Positions 37,587-46,594 of a stretch of 57,588 nucleotides of DNA are shown in pieces. The translations under genes were made by a program, and so were the position numbers. Positions within the stretch are counted from its first letter, which is position 1. Every line of letters starts with the position of its first letter. The stretch lies in contig NZ_AKJL01000102.1 of assembly GCF_000282355.1 (NCBI RefSeq), positions 1-57,588 on the forward strand, written 5' to 3'. The notes beneath the pieces were generated by a model. The model saw nothing but the letters and a program-made list of their open reading frames with translations, searched no databases and was not told the origin of the DNA. The DNA is from Pseudomonas sp. GM49 (lineage in GTDB: Bacteria > Pseudomonadota > Gammaproteobacteria > Pseudomonadales > Pseudomonadaceae).

Positions 37587-38471
37587 TCAGTCTTTCTCCA
37601 ACCGTGAGAAATACATCCGGCCCAGCCCACGCCAGGTCTTCTTGTTCCAGGCCTTGAACGGAATCTGCGCCAGCAACTCCCGCGCCAGCTTGCGATCACG
37701 GTTGGCGGTCTTGAGGAACATGGAATTGAGAAACTTGTAGCGCACCTCGTCATACAGCGGGTGATCGCTGAATAGCGCGTAGGTACGCAGGATGCTGTCG
37801 ATCATGAAGCGGTGGTTCTTGTAGGAGTTGGTGGCGTGCTTGCGATAGCGCGCCATCAACACGTTCAGACCATCGATGAAGTAACCGGCATGGGTCACCT
37901 TCAACTCGATCAGCAAGTCTTCCAGGCGAATGGTCGGGTCGAAACCGCCCACCTTGTCCAGCGCTTCGCGACGGATCATCAGGGTGGGTGCCGGAGGATA
38001 GGGCTTGCGCTCCAGGAACATGTCGTCAAAGTCCAGGCGGCGGAACGGGACATCCCGGCGCTGGCGCTTCTCGGGGTAGAGATTGCCATCGGCATCGATC
38101 AGCTCGATATTGCCGGCGCAAATGCCGACCTCGGGCTTGCCGTCCATATGGGCAACCTGCGTGGCGATCCGCTCCGGCAACATGATGTCATCCGAACCGA
38201 ACGGCACGATCAGACTGCCCTTTGCCCGGGCAATCGCACCATTGAGAGTATTGGTCAGCCCCTGGTTCTCCTGAACCCGGAAGTCGAAACCATGGATGGC
38301 CTGCAACGCCTTGATCCGCTCGACGCTATCGTCTTTCGAGCCATCGTCGACCACCAGCAACTCAATGTTCCGATAGGTCTGGTTGAGGACGCTGAGAATG
38401 CTTTCCTCGATGTAAGGGGCGTGGTTATACGACGCGATGATGACCGTGACGATGGGTTGCGCGTCGTTCAT
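37587..38471 (-). CDS. GT2 glycosyltransferase, WapR-like
   Basis: The 294-residue GT-A enzyme has the family start TVIIASYNHAPYIEESILSVL, the VVDDGSKDD motif and the metal-binding FGSDD. The tail is basic. By position it corresponds to P. aeruginosa wapR (PA5000), a rhamnosyltransferase that forms the O-antigen attachment site of the core. Sugar specificity cannot be read from the sequence. Its start overlaps the upstream Ssg-like stop by 4 nt (ATGA). It is the last gene of the carbamoyltransferase operon. Confidence 0.85.
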   Translation of the reverse strand: MNDAQPIVTVIIASYNHAPYIEESILSVLNQTYRNIELLVVDDGSKDDSVERIKALQAIHGFDFRVQENQGLTNTLNGAIARAKGSLIVPFGSDDIMLPERIATQVAHMDGKPEVGICAGNIELIDADGNLYPEKRQRRDVPFRRLDFDDMFLERKPYPPAPTLMIRREALDKVGGFDPTIRLEDLLIELKVTHAGYFIDGLNVLMARYRKHATNSYKNHRFMIDSILRTYALFSDHPLYDEVRYKFLNSMFLKTANRDRKLARELLAQIPFKAWNKKTWRGLGRMYFSRLEKD

Positions 38472-39622
38472 GGCTGTTCCTTGCGGGCCTGTTCCAGGCC
38501 GGAGTCGATCAGGTTCAGGTATTCCTGGCGGAAGACCTCGATGTCATGGTGTTGTTGCAGATAACGGAAGGCCTGCTCGCCCTTGGCCTTGAGCTCGTCA
38601 TCCGACAGCCCGAGGTAGGTGTCCAGCGCAGCCTGCAGCGTCGGCACATCCTTCGGCGTAATCGCCAGGCCACCGGCCCCCTCGATGAGCGGCAACATGG
38701 CCGGCACGTTCGAGGCAATCACCGGCAAATGCCCGCTCATGCCTTCTAGCAGCGCCAGCCCGAGGCCTTCGGCCAGGGATGGCATGGTCCAGATGTCGAA
38801 AGCGCGAATGTACTGCAGGGCGATTTCCTTGAACCCCAGCAAATGGGCACGACCGCTGAGGCCGAGGCGGTCGATTTCCGCAGCCAGGCGCGACTCTTCG
38901 CGACCGGCACCGATGATCGCCAGCTGGGTGTTCGGGTATTTGTCCTTGAGTGCGGCAAAGGCCTGCAGCAAATAGATATGGCCCTTGACCGGCACCAGTC
39001 GCCCCAACGCACCGATCAACCGCACCGACGGATCGATGCCCAGCATTTCACGGGCCTTTTCACGACTGTGTTGCAGGCCTTCGGCTTGCTCGATGTCGAT
39101 GGCATTGGTGATGGCGTAGGTATTCTGGTCAGTGAAGCCGCAGTCGCAGTCCAGCAGATACTGTTTTACCGCAGGCGACACACCAACGAAGCGCCAGTGA
39201 CGATCGATCAGGCGCTGGGTCTGGCGGCGCCGGTAAAAACGGTCGTACTCGCCAAAGCCGTGGGAAATGCCGATGCACAGCGGCACTTTCAACCAGCGGT
39301 TGAGTGCCAGCATCATGTTGACCGGTTTGAAGCGGTTGCAGATCACCACATCGAATTTTTCCCGACGGCAGAACTGATACAGCCGCCACATGGCCCGCAG
39401 GCGCATGCCCTTGAGGGACTTGTCGGAAAATTCGAAGTACACCGAACGGTCGGCTCGGCTCACCGCTTCGCCCGGCCCGGGTTTGCCACGCAAAAACGCG
39501 GCAGTCACTTCATAGCGGTCACTGGGCAGGGCCTTGACGATTTGCTCCGCGAGGTCGGCAAAATCATGGGCTTTGACATTGTAGTCAGGCTGCAGCTGCA
39601 GGACCTTTAACCGCTGACTCAT
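38468..39622 (-). CDS. GT4 glycosyltransferase, Ssg-like
   Basis: From ATG 39622 the product has 384 residues and a GT-B fold. The donor-site region contains ALGRLVPVKGHIYLLQAFA and the E-x7-E motif, seen as PSLAEGLGLALLEGMSG. No membrane segments are present, so it is cytoplasmic and peripheral. By position it matches P. aeruginosa ssg (PA5001), whose loss affects LPS, exopolysaccharide, motility and phage sensitivity. The gene is linked at both ends by 4-nt ATGA overlaps (with the dnpA-like stop upstream and the wapR-like start downstream). Confidence 0.87.
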   Translation of the reverse strand: MSQRLKVLQLQPDYNVKAHDFADLAEQIVKALPSDRYEVTAAFLRGKPGPGEAVSRADRSVYFEFSDKSLKGMRLRAMWRLYQFCRREKFDVVICNRFKPVNMMLALNRWLKVPLCIGISHGFGEYDRFYRRRQTQRLIDRHWRFVGVSPAVKQYLLDCDCGFTDQNTYAITNAIDIEQAEGLQHSREKAREMLGIDPSVRLIGALGRLVPVKGHIYLLQAFAALKDKYPNTQLAIIGAGREESRLAAEIDRLGLSGRAHLLGFKEIALQYIRAFDIWTMPSLAEGLGLALLEGMSGHLPVIASNVPAMLPLIEGAGGLAITPKDVPTLQAALDTYLGLSDDELKAKGEQAFRYLQQHHDIEVFRQEYLNLIDSGLEQARKEQP

Positions 39623-41073
39623 AACTCTCCCCGCTGAGAAACATTGCCTGGTGTGTGCTTGAGGGACCACAAAAGCTCGTGGCGCCGGACTGCCTTGCGA
39701 AAGAACTCATTCTCGCCATAGGTGGGCGGCAACCGGCCGGCCAACAACCGTTGTATCAACCGACGCAAGCGACGCTTGAACGGCATCTGCGGTTGCAGGT
39801 CGTGCATCATGCCCAGCGCCATGGCTTTGTCTCGCTGTTGTTCCAGCGGTATCGGCAGGCAATAAGGCTGCATCGGTTGGGCCGCGTCGAAGGCCGGCGG
39901 CAAGGCGATGCCATCACCGGTATCGCCCATCGGCCAGCGGTCGTTGTCGTGCAAGTGGTTGGCATAGCCCAGCAGCGTGGTCGGTTGCCAGTCCAGGCCT
40001 TGCAAGGCTTCGAGGACTGCTGCCTGGGCGCAGATATGATCGGGATGCGGATCCAGGGTCGGGTGCGGCAGGACGATGACCTCGGGCCGGGCCCGCAGCA
40101 GCAACTCGCGCAGATCCGCCAGCAGATTGTTCCAGGTCGGCGCGCCATCGGCATCGCCCGGTAGCACGAAAGGATTCAACTGGCGGAACAGCCGGGTGTC
40201 GCTCAGGTCGGCTTCCCGCGATCCCGCCGCCACGGCTGGCGCGGCCTGCATGCTCGCCAGTTGCAGACAGAAATAACCCAGCTGTACGCAGTGAGCCTCG
40301 GGCACACCGGCCCAACGCGGCACGGCAATGCTGTCCCAGGTACGCAGGCGGCCTTTCAAGCGGGCCGCATCGACCTTGTTCAGACCCATCTGCCGATAGT
40401 GTTCGGCTTCGATTTCACCGGCGGTCAGTGTGACGATCCAGGTTTCGTCGGCCTGGCTGTACAAACCGTAGGCCGCCAGCTCGGCGTCATCGGCGTGGGG
40501 CGCGATGACCATCACCCGCTGACGCCGGTAATCCGGATGCTCGAACGCCCACAGCACAGGCTCGCCGAGCACGCGACAGAAACGCCCTCGCAAGCGCAGG
40601 TCACCACGGGACAGCGCCTGGGCCTGACCACTGAGATTGAGGTAACGCAGGCCGTTTACGCCCCGCTCGAAGGTTTGCCGGTCAGGATTTTCGCCCCCCG
40701 CCAACTCGACCACCGGATCGATAAACCGCCCCAGCCAGGTGCTTTTTACCCGCAGGGCCAACACCAGCGTCGCGTCATCGACCAGCATCACGCCCTCGTC
40801 CAGCCGCAAATGTTCACCGCTCAGGTGCACCTTGGGCTGTGGCGTGTAGGGGGGAAAGTTGTACAGGTAATCGTCTTTCGGTGAGTAGAACAGATGATCT
40901 GCAAACCAGGCTTCGTGGGCAATCCAGCCGAGAACCGCCAGCACCAGCGGCAACCACCAGGCCACCAGCACACCGATGACAATCAACAGCACCAGCGCAA
41001 TCAACAGGCCGATACGTTTATTGCGCCGATGGCGCTTGAGCAGTTGCTGTTTGCGGCTCATGGCTTGGCTCAT
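39619..41073 (-). CDS. dnpA: Membrane-anchored PIG-L de-N-acetylase, DnpA-like
   Basis: From ATG 41073 the product has 484 residues. A basic N-terminus is followed by one or two membrane helices (about 20-58), then a beta-rich region, and a PIG-L/LmbE domain starting at VMVIAPHADDAELAAYG (zinc ligands His193, Asp196) with VLPHPTLDPHPDHICAQ further on. The enzyme probably removes an N-acetyl group from a sugar. In P. aeruginosa the gene at this position (PA5002, dnpA) is linked to antibiotic-tolerant persister formation. The ATG at 41073 overlaps the mig-14-like stop (ATGA); a second in-frame Met lies four codons later. Confidence 0.88.
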   Translation of the reverse strand: MSQAMSRKQQLLKRHRRNKRIGLLIALVLLIVIGVLVAWWLPLVLAVLGWIAHEAWFADHLFYSPKDDYLYNFPPYTPQPKVHLSGEHLRLDEGVMLVDDATLVLALRVKSTWLGRFIDPVVELAGGENPDRQTFERGVNGLRYLNLSGQAQALSRGDLRLRGRFCRVLGEPVLWAFEHPDYRRQRVMVIAPHADDAELAAYGLYSQADETWIVTLTAGEIEAEHYRQMGLNKVDAARLKGRLRTWDSIAVPRWAGVPEAHCVQLGYFCLQLASMQAAPAVAAGSREADLSDTRLFRQLNPFVLPGDADGAPTWNNLLADLRELLLRARPEVIVLPHPTLDPHPDHICAQAAVLEALQGLDWQPTTLLGYANHLHDNDRWPMGDTGDGIALPPAFDAAQPMQPYCLPIPLEQQRDKAMALGMMHDLQPQMPFKRRLRRLIQRLLAGRLPPTYGENEFFRKAVRRHELLWSLKHTPGNVSQRGEL

Positions 41074-41966
41074 ACGGTGAAGACCGGCACAGGGTTGCAC
41101 CAGCGATCCTTGTATTCACGGTCGGCGCGCCCGAAGGAAAAGCGCAACGGTTTGTCCTGTGCCCGGGCATGTTCCCAGGCGCTTTGCGTATTGAGAAAAC
41201 TCAGCACGCTGCCGGGGCTGAACTCACGGGTTTCGGGATCGACCCCACCGTTGATGTACTCGACGCTGATCCAGTGCGGTGTTTCGACGCGGTACACCAG
41301 TTGAATCGCAATCGGTGCATCGTTGAGGAAAATCACCGAACCGATCAGCCATTCGCGCAGCAGCTCGATGACCTCGGCCATGCGTTCGGCGCCCGTCGCC
41401 GGGAAGCCCCAGCGGCGCTGGAACAGGTCGCAGTAAATCGCCGCCAGATCGAAGCTGGAAAACTCGGACACCGGCCGCACCACGCCACCGGCCTCTTCAA
41501 GCAGGCGCAATTCGCGGCGCTGGTTGTAGCGAAACTTTTTCGACAGTTCTTCGGGTGTGCGGGCCATGGCCAATTGTTCGGTCTGCAACCTGATGCCGGT
41601 GAACCGCCCCTCGTTCAACGCCGACAGATACCGTGCACGATGGCGCAAAGGCGCCTGGGCATCGGCAGCGGCCGGCAGGATGATCTCGGCGTTACCCAGA
41701 TCGAACAACCCTTTCTTGCCGCGACGCTTGAGTACGTCCTTGGACAAGGCCAGGTCGCGGCCCCAGGTCGGGATCGCCGCCTTGATCTCGCCAGCCTGCA
41801 CCCAGGCCAGGTAACGCACAGGAATGTCGGCCAGTTTCGCCAGCCGCTCGACCACCATGGGATGAGTCGCGACGCTGCCGCCATAACGCTGCCAGGTTTC
41901 GGCGTAAGTCGAGGCGTCGACTACCGCCCAGCCACGCTCGCGCCAGCCTTGAAATCGGTTGAGCAT
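41070..41966 (-). CDS. mig-14: Mig-14-like antimicrobial peptide tolerance protein
   Basis: From ATG 41966 the product has 298 residues, starting MLNRFQGWRERGWAVVDAST. It resembles Mig-14, a GNAT-like-fold protein tied to the inner membrane and required for resistance to polymyxin and cathelicidin peptides. Family stretches include IPVRYLAWVQAGEIKAAIPTWG and FRYNQRRELRLLEEAGG, and the central FDLAAIYCDLFQRRWGF. The position matches P. aeruginosa PA5003, described as a Mig-14-like protein. Its place among core-sugar genes suggests it acts on LPS. Start and stop overlap those of both neighbours (TGATG and ATGA). Confidence 0.85.
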   Translation of the reverse strand: MLNRFQGWRERGWAVVDASTYAETWQRYGGSVATHPMVVERLAKLADIPVRYLAWVQAGEIKAAIPTWGRDLALSKDVLKRRGKKGLFDLGNAEIILPAAADAQAPLRHRARYLSALNEGRFTGIRLQTEQLAMARTPEELSKKFRYNQRRELRLLEEAGGVVRPVSEFSSFDLAAIYCDLFQRRWGFPATGAERMAEVIELLREWLIGSVIFLNDAPIAIQLVYRVETPHWISVEYINGGVDPETREFSPGSVLSFLNTQSAWEHARAQDKPLRFSFGRADREYKDRWCNPVPVFTV

Positions 41967-43096
41967 CAGCCCCTCTGTGCCAGTTCGGTAACGTGCGGCA
42001 AGTGCCAGAAAGCATCGCGCACGGCGCGGTCGGAAAAGCGTTCGCGCAGGCGCTCGAGCATCAACTCGGCACACTGTCGGCGTTGCTGCTCATCCATGGC
42101 GGCCAGATGTTGCAGCCCCTTCGCCAGATGTTCGGCATCGCCCAACGGAAACAGGATACCCACGCCTTCGACCACTTCCTTCGCTCCGCCGCAGGCGGTG
42201 GCCAGCAACGGTACACCGGCGGCCATGGCCTCCAGCAGCACCATGCCGAACGGTTCGTGATCGGAACTCAAGGCGAACACATCGAAGGCGCGGAAGTAGT
42301 TGCGCGCATCCGGCACCTGCCCAAGAAACAGCACCCGGTCACCGATGCCCAGTTCCCGGGCCAAAGCCTTGAGGTTTTCTTCCAGACGCCCTTTACCGAG
42401 AATCACCAGCTGGCTGTTGGCCGGCAACTGCGGCAACGCTTCGGCGAAACCGTGCAGCAGCGTGGCCTGGTCCTTGTCCGGATGCAGCCGTCCGACGTTG
42501 CCGACGATCCAGGCATCCGCCGCCAGACCGAGGGTTTCCCGGGCCTCGCGAGCCGACACCTGCGTGGCTTGCAAGGCATCGACGTCGATGCGGTTGTACA
42601 ACGTCTGAATTCGCGAAGCCGGCCACTTCGGCAGGCAACTGCGCATGTCGTCGCGCACCGCGTCGGACACACCCAGCAGGCTCAAACGCTTGCGGAATGT
42701 ATGGGCGAACAGTTTGCGGCTGCCGCGCTTGTAGTCTTCAAACCCGTGATGCACGCCAATGACCGGCAACGACGTACCGAGCAAAGCGATATAGATCGGT
42801 TTGAAGCGGTGAGCGATGCAGAAACTGAAGTTGCGCGACGCGGCGATCTTGCGCAGATCGCCGATGGCTCCCAGCTTCAGGCCACGAATGGCCTTGGAGC
42901 TGTACTCCATGAACAGCACTTCATCGGAGGCACAGCTCGCGGCGACTTCGGCATCGGCGACCCCGGTGAGGAACACCGTGGTCACTCGATAACCGGTCCC
43001 CGCGAACAGGCTGGCGTACTGCCGTGCGCAGTCCAGGAACGGCCCGTCATAGCCGTGGCAGAACTGCAGCACATGACGTTCAGCCGAACGTGTCAT
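41966..43096 (-). CDS. wapH: GT4 glycosyltransferase, WapH-like
   Basis: The 376-residue GT-B enzyme has GNVGRLHPDKDQATLLHGFAEA (donor-site start) and the E-x7-E motif in SSDHEPFGMVLLEAMAAGVPL. It corresponds by position to P. aeruginosa wapH (PA5004), a glucosyltransferase of the outer core. No signal peptide is visible. Its first 17 bases overlap the end of the carbamoyltransferase gene, and its stop overlaps the mig-14-like start by one base. The symbol rests on gene order as well as family. Confidence 0.83.
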   Translation of the reverse strand: MTRSAERHVLQFCHGYDGPFLDCARQYASLFAGTGYRVTTVFLTGVADAEVAASCASDEVLFMEYSSKAIRGLKLGAIGDLRKIAASRNFSFCIAHRFKPIYIALLGTSLPVIGVHHGFEDYKRGSRKLFAHTFRKRLSLLGVSDAVRDDMRSCLPKWPASRIQTLYNRIDVDALQATQVSAREARETLGLAADAWIVGNVGRLHPDKDQATLLHGFAEALPQLPANSQLVILGKGRLEENLKALARELGIGDRVLFLGQVPDARNYFRAFDVFALSSDHEPFGMVLLEAMAAGVPLLATACGGAKEVVEGVGILFPLGDAEHLAKGLQHLAAMDEQQRRQCAELMLERLRERFSDRAVRDAFWHLPHVTELAQRG

Positions 43097-44837
43097 AGGC
43101 GTTCGCGCCCTCTTTGACCACCAGGATGTCTTCCATGATCAGATACTGTAGATCCGAACCGAAGAACATGTTCAGCGCATCGGTCGGCGAGCAGATCATC
43201 GGTTCGCCGCGACGGTTGAGCGAGGTATTGAGCGAAACGCCGTTGCCGGTGAGCACTTCCAGCGCTTTCATCATGTCGTAGTAGCGCGGGTTGTATTCGC
43301 GCTTGAGCACCTGGGCACGGGAGGTGCCGTCTTCGTGGACGACTTCCGGCACGCGGGTTTTCCATTCTTCCGCCACTTCGAAGGTGAAGGTCATGAACGG
43401 AGCCGGGTGATCGATCTTGATCATCTGCGGCGCCACGGTGTCGAGCATCGACGGGCAGAAAGGCCTCCAGCGCTCGCGGAACTTGATCTGGTGGTTGATG
43501 CGATCCGCCACGCCCGGCACGCTCGGGCAGCCGATGATCGAGCGACCGCCCAATGCACGCGGACCGAACTCCATGCGGCCCTGGAACCAGGCCACCGGGT
43601 TGCCGTCGACCATGATCTTGGCGATCTGCTCCGGCATGTTGTCGAGCTTGCGCCAGGTTGGCTTATTCTCGTGACGGGCGCACGCAGCGATAACATCTTC
43701 GTTGCTGTACGACGGGCCGAGGTAGACGTGTTCCATCTTCTCGACCGGTACGCCACGGGCGTGGGACACATAGGCTGCCGCGCCCACCGCGGTACCGGCG
43801 TCGCCGGATGCAGGCTGTACGAACAGTTCTTTGACGTCGTCGCGGGCGATGATTTTCTGGTTCAGCTTGACGTTCAACGCACAGCCACCGGCGTAGGCCA
43901 GTTTGCCGGTTTCCTTGAGCACGTCGCCCAGGTAGTAGTCGATCATCTGCAGCGCAATTTTTTCGAACAGCGCTTGAATGCTCGCGGCGTAGTGGATGTA
44001 AGGCTCGTCGGCGATGTCGCCTTCGCGCTTGGGACCCAGCCACTCGATCAGCTTCGGCGAGAAGTAGTAACCCTTGCCCTTCTCTTTATAGCGACGCAGG
44101 CCGATGACGTTGGCGTAGTCGGTGTTGATCACCAGCTCGCCGTTTTCGAACGAAGCCAGGCGCGAGAAATCGTATTTGCTGGCGTCACCATACGGCGCCA
44201 TGCCCATGACCTTGAACTCACCGTCGAGCATATCGAAACCGAGGAACTCGGTGATCGCGCCGTACAGGCCGCCGAGGGAGTCCGGATCGAAGAATTCCTT
44301 GATCTTGTGGATCTTGCCGTTTTCGCCATAACCGAAGAAGGTCGTGGCGTACTCGCCCTTGCCGTCGATGCCCAGGATCGCGGTTTTCTCTTTGAAACCG
44401 GAGCAGTGATAAGCGCTGGAGGCGTGGGCCAGGTGGTGTTCGACCGGCTCGATCTTGATCTTCTTCGGATCAAAACCCAGTTGCTCCAGGCACCAGACGA
44501 TCTTGTTGCGATAGCGCTTGTAGCGACGGTTGCCCATCAGGATCGCGTCGAGTGCACGGTCCGGGGCGTACCAGTAACGCTTGGCGTACTGCCAGCGGGC
44601 CTTGCCGAACAGGCTGATCGGAGCGAATGGGATCGCTACTACGTCAACGTCGGACGGCTTGATGCCAGCCTGTTCCAGGCAGAATTTCGCCGATTCGTAG
44701 GGCATGCGGTTCTTTGCATGTTTATCGCGTACGAAGCGCTCCTCTTCAGCCGCCGCGACCAGCTTGCCGTCGATATACAGGGCTGCGGAAGGATCATGGC
44801 TAAGGGCGCCGGACAGGCCAAGAATCGTCAATGCCAC
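43080..44837 (-). CDS. Carbamoyltransferase for LPS core heptose (TobZ/NodU type)
   Basis: The 585-residue protein begins at a GTG and has the Kae1-like N-terminal domain of O-carbamoyltransferases (LGLSGALSHDPSAALYIDG; metal site HHLAH with His134 and His138; GIDGKGE). The C-terminal half is YrdC-like, with WFQGRMEFGPRALGGRSI, typical of TobZ and NodU. It probably carbamoylates a core heptose, as known for P. aeruginosa LPS (PA5005). It is the first gene of a six-gene operon (wapH, mig-14, dnpA, ssg and wapR-like follow). About 300 bp upstream hold a candidate promoter, hairpins and a REPIN. Confidence 0.93.
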   Translation of the reverse strand: MALTILGLSGALSHDPSAALYIDGKLVAAAEEERFVRDKHAKNRMPYESAKFCLEQAGIKPSDVDVVAIPFAPISLFGKARWQYAKRYWYAPDRALDAILMGNRRYKRYRNKIVWCLEQLGFDPKKIKIEPVEHHLAHASSAYHCSGFKEKTAILGIDGKGEYATTFFGYGENGKIHKIKEFFDPDSLGGLYGAITEFLGFDMLDGEFKVMGMAPYGDASKYDFSRLASFENGELVINTDYANVIGLRRYKEKGKGYYFSPKLIEWLGPKREGDIADEPYIHYAASIQALFEKIALQMIDYYLGDVLKETGKLAYAGGCALNVKLNQKIIARDDVKELFVQPASGDAGTAVGAAAYVSHARGVPVEKMEHVYLGPSYSNEDVIAACARHENKPTWRKLDNMPEQIAKIMVDGNPVAWFQGRMEFGPRALGGRSIIGCPSVPGVADRINHQIKFRERWRPFCPSMLDTVAPQMIKIDHPAPFMTFTFEVAEEWKTRVPEVVHEDGTSRAQVLKREYNPRYYDMMKALEVLTGNGVSLNTSLNRRGEPMICSPTDALNMFFGSDLQYLIMEDILVVKEGANAYDTFG

Positions 44838-45142
44838 AGGGGTCTAGCCTCTTTAGTCTGCATACAGGCGCAAGCGCCTCAAAAATTAATGTGCCCTCGC
44901 AAGGGGCGAGAGACAGCTAAAGGGCGGGATTATAGCGTAAAAGCAGCGGCAAGCCTCTAGCCGCAAGAGGCAAGCTCTTGGGCGCCCATAAAATCCGGGA
45001 CACTGGCCAATCATGGGTTGACGGGTAGTCCGCCATCGCGAGCAAGCTCGCTCCCACAGTGGTTCTTGGCCGCACACAAAATATGTGCGACATAGACCCA
45101 ATGTAGGAGCGAGCTTGCTCGCGAAAGGACCAAAGGTCCGAT
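44838..45142. other. Gap between carbamoyltransferase and kinase genes
   Basis: This 305-bp non-coding gap on the minus-strand series holds a REPIN (45034-45125), small hairpins (GCCTCT/AGAGGC at 44952-44970; CTCGC/GCGAG near 44895-44910) and a perfect minus-strand TATAAT at 44934-44929 without a good -35 box. It probably ends the waaF-kinase operon and starts the carbamoyltransferase operon. Confidence 0.5.
45034..45125. repeat. REPIN between the tandem kinase and carbamoyltransferase
   Basis: Inverted REP units at 45034-45060 and 45101-45125 have the usual core, one of them ending in TCGCGAA. It separates the two LPS operons. Confidence 0.9.
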
Positions 45143-46594
45143 TCAGGTCGCGCTGGAGAGGTCCTTGGGAAGACGCTGATCGATGACCTGATACAGCGCA
45201 CTGCTTTCAGGCCAATTGCGCATGAACCGCGCGCGGTCCCTTGCGTACGCCGGGGCGAAGCTGCCGAGGGAGCCGTGCTGGCACATCGCGTCGAGGTCGA
45301 TCAACGCCCAACGGTCCTGCTGCCAGAACAGGTTATGCCCCTTGAAGTCGCCATGGCTGATGCGTTCGCGAATCAACTCGGCAAACAGATGGTCCAGCGC
45401 CGCCAGCTCGGCTTCCGGTGCATCGCCACGCTCAACATACGGCGCAAAACGTTCGATGATGTCCGGCCCCGGCAGATACTCGGTGATCAAGTAGGCACGG
45501 CTGCGCAGCCATAGAAAACGCTTCTCCAGCAACGCCAGCGGCTTGGGCGTGGCAATCCCGAGGAACGCCAGGCGGTTACCTTCACGCCATGAATGCCAGG
45601 CCCGGCTCGGGCGCCAGAAACGCTTGAGCCAGTGGGCAAAACCCTTGATGTTGTAGCGCTTGATCACCAGCGTACGGCCATCCACCTCGACCTTGCCAAC
45701 GCTCGCCGCACCGCCGGTCTTGTACAGATGCCCCTGATCGAGCAAGGCGTCGGCCCGCTCCAGCACCGGCACCATCGACGACTCTTCCTCGCGGCGGATC
45801 GCCCGCAATCCGAAGGCCCCGCGCTGGACGCTGAACAGCGTGCACTCGCGGCCGACCTTGATCAGGAAGTCCTTGAGGCGCCAGCTGCGGACCTTGTCGA
45901 TCTGCTTCTGCAACGCTTCCATGGGCAACGCGTGTTCGCCATTGCTGAGCAGGTAATACACCAGCAACTCTTCAATGAAGAGTTCCAGCGACTTCGGCAA
46001 CTGGGCGAAGAACACCCCGAGGTTTTCCAGGACTTTCTGCCGCGACAGCGGCTGCCCCGGCGTTTCGGAGCAAATCCCGGCGCCGTCGATCAAGTACAGT
46101 CGACCACGCTGACGCAGCAGGTTGTCCAGGTGCAGGTCTTCCTGCCACAGTCCTTTGCGGTGCATTTGACCGATTGCGCCCAACGCCTCGGCCAGCACCG
46201 CCCCTTGCCCATCGGACAGTACCGGTTGCTGCTCAACCTGCTTCCAGGTATCACCCAGGCTTTCGGCGCCCTCCAGAAACTCGAACAGCAGCCAGCCACC
46301 CTCGCCTTCTTTCAGGCCATCGGCCAACAGCTGCGGCGTGGTCAATCCTTGAGCGGCAAGCAAGCGCACGCCATCCAGTTCACGCTGGAAGTGCCGCGCA
46401 GCCTTGCTGCCGACCAGCAACTTGGCCAACACCGGCCGACCACGCCAGACACCAGCACCGACATAACGCTGCCCCGGCAACACCCGCAACAGGCTCAGCA
46501 GTTGTAAATCGGCGCGGCCGGCAGCATCGGCCAGCGATATGCTCAGCGGCAAAACCGGATTGCGGCCGGCGGACTTCAATTCAGACAATTGCAT
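45143..46594 (-). CDS. LPS core kinase with two tandem kinase-fold domains
   Basis: From ATG 46594 the product has 483 residues and contains two kinase-like domains. Domain 1 (about 1-235) has Lys58 in VLAKLL, a catalytic loop WQEDLHLDNLL (Asp153, Asn158) and YLIDGAG (Asp170). Domain 2 (about 270-483) has Lys312 in VIKRYN, the loop ISHGDFKGHNLFW (Asp416, Asn421) and ALIDLDAM (Asp433). Both keep the usual lysine, catalytic Asp, Asn and metal Asp, so both may be active. In P. aeruginosa this slot (PA5006) belongs to the LPS kinase group next to waaP. Its start overlaps the next kinase stop (TGATG). The frame is open upstream to 46717 but only through the neighbouring gene. Confidence 0.9.
   Translation of the reverse strand: MQLSELKSAGRNPVLPLSISLADAAGRADLQLLSLLRVLPGQRYVGAGVWRGRPVLAKLLVGSKAARHFQRELDGVRLLAAQGLTTPQLLADGLKEGEGGWLLFEFLEGAESLGDTWKQVEQQPVLSDGQGAVLAEALGAIGQMHRKGLWQEDLHLDNLLRQRGRLYLIDGAGICSETPGQPLSRQKVLENLGVFFAQLPKSLELFIEELLVYYLLSNGEHALPMEALQKQIDKVRSWRLKDFLIKVGRECTLFSVQRGAFGLRAIRREEESSMVPVLERADALLDQGHLYKTGGAASVGKVEVDGRTLVIKRYNIKGFAHWLKRFWRPSRAWHSWREGNRLAFLGIATPKPLALLEKRFLWLRSRAYLITEYLPGPDIIERFAPYVERGDAPEAELAALDHLFAELIRERISHGDFKGHNLFWQQDRWALIDLDAMCQHGSLGSFAPAYARDRARFMRNWPESSALYQVIDQRLPKDLSSAT

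Noticed and set aside
44929..44934. TATAAT on the minus strand as a defined carbamoyltransferase promoter
   Set aside because: The -10 box is perfect, but no -35 box or extended -10 is found at a suitable distance, so it is mentioned only in the gap entry.
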